Notes under the pieces: generated by a model
The model's input: the letters and a program-made list of their open reading frames with translations, nothing else
What the model was told of the DNA's origin: nothing
Databases searched by the model: none
Shown here: in pieces, positions 53,234 through 62,475 of the stretch
Position numbering within the stretch: the first letter of the stretch is position 1
Layout: the number at the start of each line of letters is the position of its first letter
Origin: Phyllobacterium calauticae
GTDB lineage: Bacteria > Pseudomonadota > Alphaproteobacteria > Rhizobiales > Rhizobiaceae
Assembly: GCF_019991125.1 (NCBI RefSeq)
Contig: NZ_JAGENB010000007.1
Coordinates: 1 to 64,000, forward strand
Direction of reading: 5' to 3'
Length of the DNA: 64,000 nt
Translations under genes and position numbers: made by a program

Positions 53234-55714
53234 ATGGAGAGCGTGCCGCTGCCGATCAGTAACAAGGGTGGTCAACTTCTCGGCGATGCGTGGCACCTCA
53301 TCCTGACGGCATCGGGCGAAGCAGCCGAGCTGGATCAGTTGCGCCGCGAAGGCGCTTTGCCCAATGTCCCGGTACCCGGCACAGTAGCGGAAGCCCTGGA
53401 ACAGGCCGGCCGGTTTGAACGTGGCGCTCCCTTTCCGCTCAATCAACAGGACGCCTGGTATATCAGGGCATTCGGCAACGAACCGGCGGGAACGGCCATT
53501 CTTCGTTTCGAAGGGCTGGCGACAATCGCTGAAGTCTATTGGAACGGCAGCCGCATTCTGCAGTCCGGCAATATGTTCCTGTCGTCGGACGTCACAGTCG
53601 AATTGACCGGCAGGGACGAGCTCGCCATATGTTTTCGCGCATTGGCGCCTCTTCTCAACCGGAAGGGGCCGCGCGCACGCTGGCGCACGCAACTGATGAA
53701 CGAACAGGGCCTGCGTCTGCTGCGGACCACGCCTCTGGGCTACATGCCTGGCTGGTGTCCCGAAATTCACCCGGCAGGTCCATGGCGCCCGGTAAGGCTG
53801 TTGCGGCCGGGCTCCGAGCCGATAGCGGATATTGACATCCACAGCGAATTGACCGGCGGTGGCGACGGCGTTCTCCGCGTGAGCTTTGCCTGGTCGGGCC
53901 CGTTTGAACATCCCGTGGTGGAATGTGCCGGCTGCAGCAGCGAAGCCGTTCTGAACGATGACGGCCGCTGGCATGCGCGTCTTGATTTACCGGGTGTGAC
54001 CCAGTGGTGGCCCCACACGCACGGTTCGCCGGTCCTGCATGACGTCGTGCTCCGTGCCGGGCATGAAACATATCGGCTGGGGCGCACCGGCTTCAGGAGC
54101 CTGGAGATCGACCGGGGTGAGGACAGCCAGGGCTTTGCCTTGATCGTCAACGGCAGGCGCATTTTCTGCCGGGGCGCGGTCTGGAGCTCCGCCAACATTG
54201 TCCGCCTGCCGGGCAAGCGCGAGGATTACGCAGTCTGGCTGCGCCTTGCCGCGGAAGCCGGAATGAACATGATCCGTATCAGCGGCATAACGGTCTACGA
54301 AAGCAATGATTTCTTCGATCTGTGCGACGAGCTCGGCATCCTGGTCTGGCAGGATTTCATGTTCGCCAATTTCGATTATCCGGTGAAGGACGCGGAATTC
54401 GCGGCGCAGGTCGACGCGGAAGCCCGGCAATTGCTCAAGCGAACACGCGCGGCCCCATCCCTGGCGGTCCTGTGCGGTGGCAGCGAAATCTACCAGCAGG
54501 GCTCCATGCTGGGCCTGCCGGAAACCGTTTGGAAAGGGCCGCTGACCGAGGAAATCCTGCCGTCCCTGTCCCGCAGTCTGCGTCCCGACGTACCCTACGT
54601 CGCCAATTCGCCATGCGATGGTGCGCTGCCCTTTATCGCCAATGCCGGCGTCAGCCACTATTACGGCGTCAGTGCCTATTGCCGCCCGCTGGAGGATGCG
54701 CGCCGCGCCAATGTCCGCTTCGCCACGGAATGCCTGGCGTTTTCCAACGTTCCGGAAGCCCGCACATTGACGGCGCACCTGAACGTGCCTGCGGTCCACC
54801 ATCCCCGCTGGAAGGCAAGGGTACCCCGCGACAACGGTGTATCCTGGGACTTCGAGGATGTGCGGGAGGCCTATCTCGCCATGCTGTACGGCTTCGACCC
54901 GACGACACTGCGCCGCGAAGACATGCCGTCCTACCTGCACCTGTCCCGGGCGGTAACGGCCGAAGTGATGGAAGCCACCTTTGCCGAATGGCGGCGGCCG
55001 GGAAGCAGCTGCTGGGGCGGGCTTGTCTGGATGCTGCAGGATCTTTTGCCAGGTGCGGGCTGGGGCGTCATCGACAGCACGGGTGAGCCGAAGGCCGCAT
55101 GGTACGGCTTGAAACGTGCCTGGCGCGCCATCAATCTCACCCTCACCGATGAGGGCGTTAATGGTCTTGCGCTTCACATCGTCAATGAACGGCCAAAGAG
55201 CATGGCAGCTTTCGTCGAAGTCACGTGCCTGCGCGCCGGGAGGCAGCCCGTCGTGTCGGGCCGCCGTGATCTGACACTCGAACCGGGCCAGCAATTGACG
55301 CTGGCGGCGACGGATCTGTTCGGTGCCTTCTTTGACACAACCTATGCCTATCGCTTTGGCCCGGTTTCCCATGACGTGACCGTGGCCCGCTTGAAAGAAC
55401 CGCAGTCCGGCAGGGTTCTCGCCGAGGCTTTCCATTTTCCGCAAGGCCGGACGAAAGCCTTCCATGAGGCGGCAGTGGAAACCGCCCTTACCCTGGAGGG
55501 GAATGTCTGGTTCCTTGAGCTGACCACGCCCGTGCTCGCCCAGTCAGTCCATGTGGATATCGAGGGATACCGCCCCGATGACAACTGGTTTCATCTGGCG
55601 CCTGGCGAGACCAAGCGGCTCGAATTGATCCCGCGGGACGGCACCGCGCTTTCAACCCGCCCAGCCGGCGAAATCCGCATTGCCGGAAGTCCTCGCACCG
55701 TCTGGTTTGAGTGA
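53234..55714 (+). CDS. Glycoside hydrolase family 2, beta-mannosidase-like
   Basis: An 826-residue protein with a GH2 layout: N-terminal jelly-roll sugar-binding domain (about 20-190), immunoglobulin-like domain (about 200-300), TIM barrel from near 310 (LGRTGFRSLEIDRG...MNMIRISGITVYESNDFFDLCDELGILVWQDFMFAN), and C-terminal beta domains. Candidate catalytic acid/base is E418 in LCGGSEIYQQ, replacing the usual N-E, and the nucleophile is E499 in RFATECLAFSN. No signal peptide is seen, suggesting a cytoplasmic enzyme. The start follows the DUF1839 stop by 5 bases. Possibly acts on a glycosylated product or precursor. Confidence 0.88.
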   Translation: MESVPLPISNKGGQLLGDAWHLILTASGEAAELDQLRREGALPNVPVPGTVAEALEQAGRFERGAPFPLNQQDAWYIRAFGNEPAGTAILRFEGLATIAEVYWNGSRILQSGNMFLSSDVTVELTGRDELAICFRALAPLLNRKGPRARWRTQLMNEQGLRLLRTTPLGYMPGWCPEIHPAGPWRPVRLLRPGSEPIADIDIHSELTGGGDGVLRVSFAWSGPFEHPVVECAGCSSEAVLNDDGRWHARLDLPGVTQWWPHTHGSPVLHDVVLRAGHETYRLGRTGFRSLEIDRGEDSQGFALIVNGRRIFCRGAVWSSANIVRLPGKREDYAVWLRLAAEAGMNMIRISGITVYESNDFFDLCDELGILVWQDFMFANFDYPVKDAEFAAQVDAEARQLLKRTRAAPSLAVLCGGSEIYQQGSMLGLPETVWKGPLTEEILPSLSRSLRPDVPYVANSPCDGALPFIANAGVSHYYGVSAYCRPLEDARRANVRFATECLAFSNVPEARTLTAHLNVPAVHHPRWKARVPRDNGVSWDFEDVREAYLAMLYGFDPTTLRREDMPSYLHLSRAVTAEVMEATFAEWRRPGSSCWGGLVWMLQDLLPGAGWGVIDSTGEPKAAWYGLKRAWRAINLTLTDEGVNGLALHIVNERPKSMAAFVEVTCLRAGRQPVVSGRRDLTLEPGQQLTLAATDLFGAFFDTTYAYRFGPVSHDVTVARLKEPQSGRVLAEAFHFPQGRTKAFHEAAVETALTLEGNVWFLELTTPVLAQSVHVDIEGYRPDDNWFHLAPGETKRLELIPRDGTALSTRPAGEIRIAGSPRTVWFE

Positions 55715-55717
55715 TCG

Positions 55718-57517
55718 TCAGCCCGGAAAACGCACCGCCATCCGTTCGAGCGCGTCAATATAGATATCGCGGGCGTGTTGCGGTGTGAGATTGTGATCCG
55801 CATCGGCGATCTTCTTGACCGACACATTGGGATACCCGGCAATCCTGCCTTCCCGCGCATCGAAATAGTAGCCGAAATATTCAAGTCCGGGATCCCGGTA
55901 GCTGTAGAGCAGTTCAACGGGACTCTGCCTCTCCTTCAACACGCCGAATGCCTTGTAGACGGCCCGGCCTTCTGTCGTCCGGCCGCGAAGCAGATGCCGC
56001 GCCCGTTTGGCAATGCGCCGGACCATTCCTCCGGCAACGTTTCGGGCAATGCCGACAAAATCCAGTTCGCCGCGGACGAGACGTTTGAATGTCGAGGCGC
56101 GCAAGAGCCGGCTGCCATATTCTTCCAGGGTTCGGCTGCCTTCACGCACGGCCTCATCGACCGAACGTCCCGGTTCCCAGTAAAAGGTAATGGGATTGAC
56201 GAGGACCGCACCGGACAGCCGCGGATCGGCAACGATGTTCTGAAATCCGAGATAAGCGCCGCTGCAACGGCCCGCAGCGATGATTGCCGCAGTGCCAAGA
56301 CTATTGAGGAAAGACAACGCTTCGGCAACGTCAGCATTCTGTGCATCATGATAAAGTACCTGATCCGGAATACCCGGCACCGGCGGACTATCGGACGCAT
56401 TGGCCGTATCAAACCGGAGCGAGGCGACGCCGCGCCGTGCCAGCGCGCGCGCTGTGGTGACAATCGTGCGTCCCCATCCCGCATGCCGGTCATAGGCAGA
56501 GGTCAGGAACAGCACCGTCGCCCCGCGCCGTGTACCTTGCGGCTCGCACAGCACGCCATAGAGCCGGTCACCGCAGCCGAAGCGCAGCGGGGTTTCCGCA
56601 AAACCATCGCCCTGCAACGTCCCGGCTTTCACGTCCTGAACGACAAGTGCACGGGCTTCGATGGGCGGGAAGCGTCCTGCAACACCGGCGGCCCAATCGA
56701 CAATGCGGTCGGCAACGGCGAGCGGCAGCTGCGAGATGACAGGATTGGAAACCAGTTTGTCATAGCTGGTGTAGTCCTCGGTCACCGTATCCATGCCGAG
56801 CTGGCTGAGATGCGCCGCGAACTCCCGGTCGGACGGTCGGTCCACCCGCGCCAAGACCATACATTCCGCTGCAATCTTGCTGCCAAGTGTCATCAGGTTT
56901 GCCCGGCGCAATCCTTCCGCCACTTCGGTGGGCAGTTTCAACGAGGCAATCGACACGCCAGTCTTGTCGCGCTGGGCTTCCGGCAAGCCAAGGTCGGCGT
57001 CAACCATGCCGGACCAGATTGATAGTTCACGCGTATAGTGTCGGCCTGAAACAACCGGCGCCATGAACGCAATGGCTTCAAGCCCGTCCATCCGAGCCGC
57101 TGCATCGGCGGCGATAACGCAACCCAATCCCTGGCTCAGAACGATGATGCGCTGGCAGCCCGAGAGGTCCTTCAACAGCTCCGCCCCGGCCACAAGCGCG
57201 TCACTCCAGACCGCCAGTCCCCTGGAAAAGTCGCCATCATCCAGCGCGTCACCGGTTCCCGGCCAATCGAAGCGGAAGGACGGGATGCCCTTCTCAGCCA
57301 GTTTCTCCGCAATGATGCGCCAGAATTTGCGGGTGCACAGTTCTTCCAGCCCCCACGGGCTGGCGAAAAGCACCGCCGTACTGCCCGGATGATCCGCATC
57401 AGCCCTTTGAAAAAGTCCAATCGTCCGATTGAAAACAACAGGCTGCGCCGCCGCCCGCCCCCCTATCCTTATTGCGTCCGCAAGTTCCCCAGACTGGATA
57501 TGGATTTCCTTGTTCAT
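55718..57517 (-). CDS. Tandem alpha/beta hydrolase protein with one Cys nucleophile
   Basis: A 599-residue protein starting at ATG 57517 after GAGGCGG. It holds two hydrolase domains. Domain 1, at about 20-290, includes FRFDWPGTGDALDD and the degenerate elbow IVLSQGLG (S128). Domain 2, at about 310-599, includes FLTSAYDRHAGWGR, SLRFDTANASDS and the elbow AAGRCSGAYLG, where C418 sits at the nucleophile position of G-x-nucleophile-x-G. A likely catalytic His lies in ADADHNLTPQHA. It is convergent with the GH2 gene, with only three bases between stops. It resembles tandem hydrolases linked to polysaccharide or lipid-carrier systems. Confidence 0.85.
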   Translation of the reverse strand: MNKEIHIQSGELADAIRIGGRAAAQPVVFNRTIGLFQRADADHPGSTAVLFASPWGLEELCTRKFWRIIAEKLAEKGIPSFRFDWPGTGDALDDGDFSRGLAVWSDALVAGAELLKDLSGCQRIIVLSQGLGCVIAADAAARMDGLEAIAFMAPVVSGRHYTRELSIWSGMVDADLGLPEAQRDKTGVSIASLKLPTEVAEGLRRANLMTLGSKIAAECMVLARVDRPSDREFAAHLSQLGMDTVTEDYTSYDKLVSNPVISQLPLAVADRIVDWAAGVAGRFPPIEARALVVQDVKAGTLQGDGFAETPLRFGCGDRLYGVLCEPQGTRRGATVLFLTSAYDRHAGWGRTIVTTARALARRGVASLRFDTANASDSPPVPGIPDQVLYHDAQNADVAEALSFLNSLGTAAIIAAGRCSGAYLGFQNIVADPRLSGAVLVNPITFYWEPGRSVDEAVREGSRTLEEYGSRLLRASTFKRLVRGELDFVGIARNVAGGMVRRIAKRARHLLRGRTTEGRAVYKAFGVLKERQSPVELLYSYRDPGLEYFGYYFDAREGRIAGYPNVSVKKIADADHNLTPQHARDIYIDALERMAVRFPG

Positions 57518-57780
57518 GGTCCGCCTCGCCCCCGATGCTGAAGGAACTGCTCTAGCAGAGGAACAGGGGCAATGGCCACCGGCCCTTTCCATCCCGGTTA
57601 CCAAACGCATAAGAATTCGACCTGCTGCACGGGAGAGCCAACAGCCGTAGTGACAATCGGCCGGAGTCTCCATTAACATCGCGCTGGATTACCTTGGGGT
57701 GGCCAATGGTTGAATCAGATCGTTTTCCTGCTTCGCACCGGACGCCGCTGACCCGTATATCGACATCGCGGGAGAAAAGC

Positions 57781-58008
57781 ATGGCCTCTTATAAATATGG
57801 AAAGTACCTGCTGAGATACGAGAGCGATCAGTTTGACAAAGAATTCGAGCCCGGATCGATCCCCTACAATTCCGGCATATACCGCTGCAAAAACTGCGGT
57901 GAGGAAATAGCTGCAACAGAAGGCGTACCGCTGCCGGCTCAACACCGGCACTCGAATAACCTGCCAATCGTCTGGCAATTGCTCGTCTATGCGGCTCCGA
58001 GAGACTGA
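57781..58008 (+). CDS. Small Cys-pair protein, conserved in rhizobia
   Basis: A 75-residue protein starting at ATG 57781 after GGGAGA. The central CKNCGEEIAATEGVPLP looks like half of a zinc ribbon, with the second pair replaced by His residues (QHRHSNNLP). It ends in IVWQLLVYAAPRD. Similar short proteins occur widely in Hyphomicrobiales without a known role. It is monocistronic, with a hairpin shortly downstream. The 263-base space up to the hydrolase start probably holds both divergent promoters. Confidence 0.75.
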   Translation: MASYKYGKYLLRYESDQFDKEFEPGSIPYNSGIYRCKNCGEEIAATEGVPLPAQHRHSNNLPIVWQLLVYAAPRD

Positions 58009-58030
58009 ATATCCGGACATTACAAGAGCC

Positions 58031-58056
58031 GGCGGCGTTCCCATTACATCGCCGCC
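58031..58056 (+). terminator. Hairpin after the small Cys-pair gene
   Basis: GGCGGCG and CGCCGCC form a perfect 7-bp stem with a 12-base loop, 22 bases past the stop. No T-run follows, so a terminator role is provisional. Confidence 0.45.
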
Positions 58057-58190
58057 CGCGGGCAGCAGAGGCCTTTCACAACAATGGGTGTTCCACAGCC
58101 AAGCGGCCCGGATTTGCAAATTGGAAGCCTAAGCGCTTTTCAATTTCGCCGAATGCGGCCATAGTTGCGGCGTTCGAATTGGAGGATTAA

Positions 58191-59093
58191 ATGAAAAAAA
58201 TTCTGATCACGGCAACAATAATCTTTGCTGCTCTTGGGTCAGCGGCACAGGCTGACGGAACTCTGGACAAGATCAAGTCCTCTGGCACCATCACGCAGGG
58301 TGTACGAGAGTCATCCGGATTGGCCTATACGCTCGGCAATGGCGTCTACACCGGCTATCACTACGATGTCTGCCAGAATATCATTGCGGACATCAAGAAG
58401 AAGCTTGGACTTGAAAAGCTGGACATCCGGTATCAGCCTGTCACATCGCAGAACCGTGTGCCTCTGGTCCAGAACGGCACCGTCGATCTCGAATGTGGCT
58501 CAACAACGAACAACACCGCACGCGCGAAGGACGTTGCATTTGCCGATACCGTGTATGTCGAGGAAGTGAAAATTGCGGTCCGTGCCAACTCCAACATCAG
58601 CAAGCTGGAAGATCTGAACGGCAAGAACGTGGCGACCACGACCGGCACCACCTCCGTGCAGACCCTGCGCAAAAACAAGCGCGGCAAAGACATTACCTTC
58701 AACGAGGTCTATGGCAAGGATCACGCCGACAGCTTCCTGCTCCTGCAGAGCGGCCGCGCCGATGCCTTCGTGATGGACGCCTCGATCCTCGCGGCCAATA
58801 TTGCCCGGGCACAAAAGCCGAGCGATTTCAAGGTTCTGCCGGAAGTACTGTCCGTTGAGCCTATCGCCATCATGATCCGCAAGGACGACCCCGAATTCAA
58901 GAAGGCGGTCGATGAAAGCATCGTGGAACAGATCAAGGCAGGCACCATCGCCAAGCTCTACGACAAGTGGTTCATGCAGCCCATTCCGCCGAACAATGTT
59001 TCGCTGAACATGCCGGCCTCGGAAGCAACCAAGGAAGCCTGGGCCAATCCGAACGACAAGCCGACCGAGGACTATAAGCAACCCGGTCAATAG
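58191..59093 (+). CDS. gltI: Glutamate/aspartate ABC importer binding protein
   Basis: A 300-residue periplasmic protein with signal peptide KKILITATIIFAALGSAAQA. The fold and sequence match the GltI family: LDKIKSSGTITQGVRESSGLAYTLGNGVYTGYHYDVCQNI, NRVPLVQNGTVDLECGSTTNNTARAKDVAFADTVYVEEV and YDKWFMQPIPPNNVSLNMPAS. Ligand-contacting elements (VRESS near 39, ECGSTTNN near 103, TTTGTTS near 153) are intact. An AATTGGAGGA ribosome site precedes it. It is the first gene of a complete gltIJKL operon for acidic amino acid uptake. Confidence 0.95.
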   Translation: MKKILITATIIFAALGSAAQADGTLDKIKSSGTITQGVRESSGLAYTLGNGVYTGYHYDVCQNIIADIKKKLGLEKLDIRYQPVTSQNRVPLVQNGTVDLECGSTTNNTARAKDVAFADTVYVEEVKIAVRANSNISKLEDLNGKNVATTTGTTSVQTLRKNKRGKDITFNEVYGKDHADSFLLLQSGRADAFVMDASILAANIARAQKPSDFKVLPEVLSVEPIAIMIRKDDPEFKKAVDESIVEQIKAGTIAKLYDKWFMQPIPPNNVSLNMPASEATKEAWANPNDKPTEDYKQPGQ

Positions 59094-59105
59094 GTTTGAG
59101 CTTAC

Positions 59106-59136
59106 CAGGGCCGGGAAACGCGCAGTACCGGCCCTG
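59106..59136 (+). promoter_or_regulatory. Intercistronic hairpin after gltI
   Basis: CAGGGCCGG and CCGGCCCTG form a perfect 9-bp stem with a 13-base loop, 12 bases past the gltI stop and 29 bases before gltJ. It probably lowers read-through or protects gltI mRNA so that binding protein outnumbers the membrane subunits. Confidence 0.7.
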
Positions 59137-59165
59137 TTGATGCAACACGTGCGGGTGGGCGAGAT

Positions 59166-59903
59166 ATGATGGCGTATTGGCAGAACGTATGGGATCGCTG
59201 GCAGTTTCTTTGGGATGACCGGGGTGACGGCGTCACCTACTTTCAATGGATGCTGTCGGCTTGGGGCTACACGGTTGCCGTGGCCGCCACCTCGCTCGTG
59301 ATCGCTCTGGTGTTCGGCATCGTCATTGGCACGTTGCGCACGCTGTCGGGACACCGGGTCATCTCCGCCTTCGCGGCGGGATGGGTTGAGCTTTTCCGCA
59401 ATATTCCCATCCTCGTCCAGCTCTTCATCTGGTTCTTCGTGATTTCCGAACTCGTTCCTGGCATGCGGAGCGTGCCGGGCTTCGTTTTGGCCTGCTGTGC
59501 GCTCGGCTTCTTCACCTCCGCCCGTATCGCCGAACAGATACGCGCCGGTATCCAGGCTTTGCCGACAGGCCAGCGTAACGCCGCCTATGCTGTCGGCTTC
59601 ACCCAGTTTCAGACCTACCGCTATGTGATCCTGCCGCAGACCTTCCGCATCATCATCCCGCCGCTGACCAGCGAAGCGATGAATATCGTCAAGAACTCGT
59701 CAGTCGCCTTTGCGGTATCGATTCCCGAACTGATCAGCTTCGCCATGCAGACACAGGAAGAGACGTCGCGCGGGGTCGAGGTCTATCTGGCGGCCACGGT
59801 GCTCTATGCGGTGACCGCGCTGGTGGTCAACCGGGTCATGGCCTTCATGGAACGGCGGATGCGCATACCCGGCCTGACGGTCCAGACGCAGGGAGCGCAC
59901 TGA
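59166..59903 (+). CDS. gltJ: Glutamate/aspartate ABC permease
   Basis: A 245-residue permease of the His/Glu/Gln type. The first ~30 residues (WDRWQFLWDDRGDGVTYFQWMLSAWGYT) match GltJ. The family segment GWVELFRNIPILVQLFIWFF is followed by the EAA loop GIQALPTGQRNAAYAVGFTQFQTYRYVILPQTFRIIIPPLTSE. Two adjacent ATGs start the gene. It overlaps gltK by one base. Confidence 0.94.
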   Translation: MMAYWQNVWDRWQFLWDDRGDGVTYFQWMLSAWGYTVAVAATSLVIALVFGIVIGTLRTLSGHRVISAFAAGWVELFRNIPILVQLFIWFFVISELVPGMRSVPGFVLACCALGFFTSARIAEQIRAGIQALPTGQRNAAYAVGFTQFQTYRYVILPQTFRIIIPPLTSEAMNIVKNSSVAFAVSIPELISFAMQTQEETSRGVEVYLAATVLYAVTALVVNRVMAFMERRMRIPGLTVQTQGAH

Positions 59904-60595
59904 TGGCTACGCTCGACTTTTCGTTCTATACATGGGCCAACATCAGTAACTATCTGCTCAGCGGCCTCTATTTCAGCGTCTCGCTCACGATTGCCGCCAC
60001 CATTGGCGGCATTGCCCTCGGCACCGTCATTGCCCTGATGCGCCTGTCCAACGTCAAGCTGCTGGAATATATCGCCACATGGTATGTCAATGTGTTTCGC
60101 AGCGTGCCGCTGGTGATGGTGATCCTCTGGTTTTTCCTGCTGGTGCCATCCGGTTTTTACGACCTGTTCCCGGGTGGAAGCGGCCAGAAATACCGGGCCG
60201 AGATTTGCGCCCTGATAACCTTCATTGTCTTTGAAGCCGCCTTCTTCAGCGAGATCGTGCGCGCCGGCATCCAATCCCTGCCGCGCGGCCAGACGAATGC
60301 GGGGCAGGCTCTCGGCATGACCTATGCGCAGAACATGCGCTACATCATCCTGCCCCAGGCGATCCGCAACATGCTGCCGGTCTTCCTGACCCAGACCATC
60401 GTGCTGTTCCAGGATACCTCGCTGGTCTATGCCATCGGCGCCTACGACATCCTCAAGGGTTTCGAAATCATGGGCAATACGTTTGGCCGGCGGATCGAAA
60501 CTTATCTCCTCGCGGCCGTGGTCTATTTCGTCATCTCCTTTTTCTTGTCCATGCTCGTCAAGAAATTGAACCAGAAAATCCGCATCGTGCGCTGA
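59903..60595 (+). CDS. gltK: Glutamate/aspartate ABC permease
   Basis: A 230-residue permease partner of GltJ. Landmarks are [31 protein letters not shown] and the EAA loop [43 protein letters not shown]. The length matches the family norm. It is followed by gltL after 19 bases. Confidence 0.94.
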   Translation: MATLDFSFYTWANISNYLLSGLYFSVSLTIAATIGGIALGTVIALMRLSNVKLLEYIATWYVNVFRSVPLVMVILWFFLLVPSGFYDLFPGGSGQKYRAEICALITFIVFEAAFFSEIVRAGIQSLPRGQTNAGQALGMTYAQNMRYIILPQAIRNMLPVFLTQTIVLFQDTSLVYAIGAYDILKGFEIMGNTFGRRIETYLLAAVVYFVISFFLSMLVKKLNQKIRIVR

Positions 60596-60614
60596 ACTGA
60601 AGGACGCAATCGCA

Positions 60615-61352
<738 letters not shown>

Positions 61353-61358
61353 GGTCGC

Positions 61359-61384
61359 GGCAGGGGCGACAGTCCCCGCTTTGT
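61359..61384 (+). terminator. Candidate gltL terminator
   Basis: GGGG-N7-CCCC with flanking GC/GC pairs (one A bulged) is followed by TTTGTT, just after the gltL stop and before the convergent SH3 gene. Confidence 0.5.
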
Positions 61385-61392
61385 TCAGGCCG

Positions 61393-62172
61393 TCACTGGG
61401 CGCCGACCGGCCGCGGCGGATAGATGGCCTGCACCTGTGTGGATCTGAGCGTACCGGATATCGCACCTGTCGTCATAGCCGACGTGCCGGGGTGGGTTTT
61501 TCCGGCAATCAGCATATCTTCGTGCACCCAGCCGATCATGTCGGTAGCGGGAATCACGATATGATGCCATTTGCCGGTTTTGCCATAGGAGCGCATTTCG
61601 CGTCCCTTTTCCACGGTACCCGCCGGTTCGGATTTATCCCACGCATTGCGCCGCAAGGTCAGCCTTTCCCGCGCATACACCACCGATGGCGTCATGTTGG
61701 GCATGTTGATCCCGCGTGGCAGGTGAATACCCGTCCGCTCCGCAGGACCAACGGCCAAGGCCGGGCGCTGCAATGGTTGCGGCTGCTGTAATGCTGCCCG
61801 TTGCAGCGGCGTGGGCACCGCGGGATTCGGCTGTGCGCCGACGGGAATGGAGGGGCGCGGGATCGGAGCATTGAAAGCGGTAGCTGGAATGTTCTCCTGG
61901 CGCGGCGCGGCTTTCACTGTCTGTTTCACATCTGCGTCTGGCTTTGCGGCGGCTGATCGACTGGTCTGTGCTGCTGGACGCTCGAACCATCCGGCGAAGG
62001 CTTTGAGCGGGCCTTTGTGCTGCGTCGCCGACCATATGCTCAATGCGCCAACGCCGACAATCACAGCAAGAGCCAGGATTATACCCGTCGAGGACCCGCC
62101 CGATGCGGAGCGCGGCGATGACCGCTTCGGCGAACGTGACGGTGAACGGGTGCTGCGCTTTCTCTTGGCCAT
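61393..62172 (-). CDS. Membrane-anchored SH3 domain protein
   Basis: A 259-residue protein. Residues 1-27 are strongly basic (KRKRSTRSPSRSPKRSSPRS), followed by a single transmembrane segment at about 29-48 (TGIILALAVIVGVGALSIWS). A Pro/Ala/Gln-rich periplasmic linker spans about 60-165, and a C-terminal bacterial SH3-like domain about 170-235 (VYARERLTLRRNAWDKSEPAGTVEKGREMRSYGKTGKWHHIVIPATDMIGWVHEDML). Such domains bind peptidoglycan or peptides, so a cell-wall role is likely. I start at ATG 62172 (AGGA upstream). The open frame further upstream is not protein-like. Confidence 0.85.
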   Translation of the reverse strand: MAKRKRSTRSPSRSPKRSSPRSASGGSSTGIILALAVIVGVGALSIWSATQHKGPLKAFAGWFERPAAQTSRSAAAKPDADVKQTVKAAPRQENIPATAFNAPIPRPSIPVGAQPNPAVPTPLQRAALQQPQPLQRPALAVGPAERTGIHLPRGINMPNMTPSVVYARERLTLRRNAWDKSEPAGTVEKGREMRSYGKTGKWHHIVIPATDMIGWVHEDMLIAGKTHPGTSAMTTGAISGTLRSTQVQAIYPPRPVGAQ

Positions 62173-62438
62173 ATAAATCCTGCCCTCTTCGGCCCAGTCG
62201 CGGTTGGGCCAGATCAACATCGGGTTTGACAACGTTCCTGAGCGTCGAATCGCGATGTCAGCCAGCCTGACAGGGCTTCCTTGGTATTTCGTTACCGGGC
62301 AGCAAGGACATGGTACATCAGCAGCTTGAGGGATGCGGTGGCTGGCGCCGCGGACGATTTTCATCCCGTTATGCCGAGCCCGATACTATGCCGAACCCGC
62401 TCCCTAAAGCCCAAGGTTTCCGATATGACTTCAGCCCT
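62173..62438. other. Intergenic region between SH3 protein and TetR genes
   Basis: About 300 bases separate the divergent starts. Apart from the operator-like direct repeat at its right end I see no gene, stable hairpin or repeat. Promoters for both genes are expected here. Confidence 0.5.
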
Positions 62439-62475
62439 GTGTACATTGCACACAGATACGTGTACAAAGCACACA
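62439..62475. promoter_or_regulatory. Tandem operator-like direct repeats ahead of TetR gene
   Basis: GTGTACATTGCACACA (62439-62454) and GTGTACAAAGCACACA (62460-62475) match at 14 of 16 bases and start 21 bases apart, two helical turns. Each copy is internally symmetric (TGTG...CACA). The second reaches the TetR start codon, so binding there would block transcription or translation. Confidence 0.75.
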
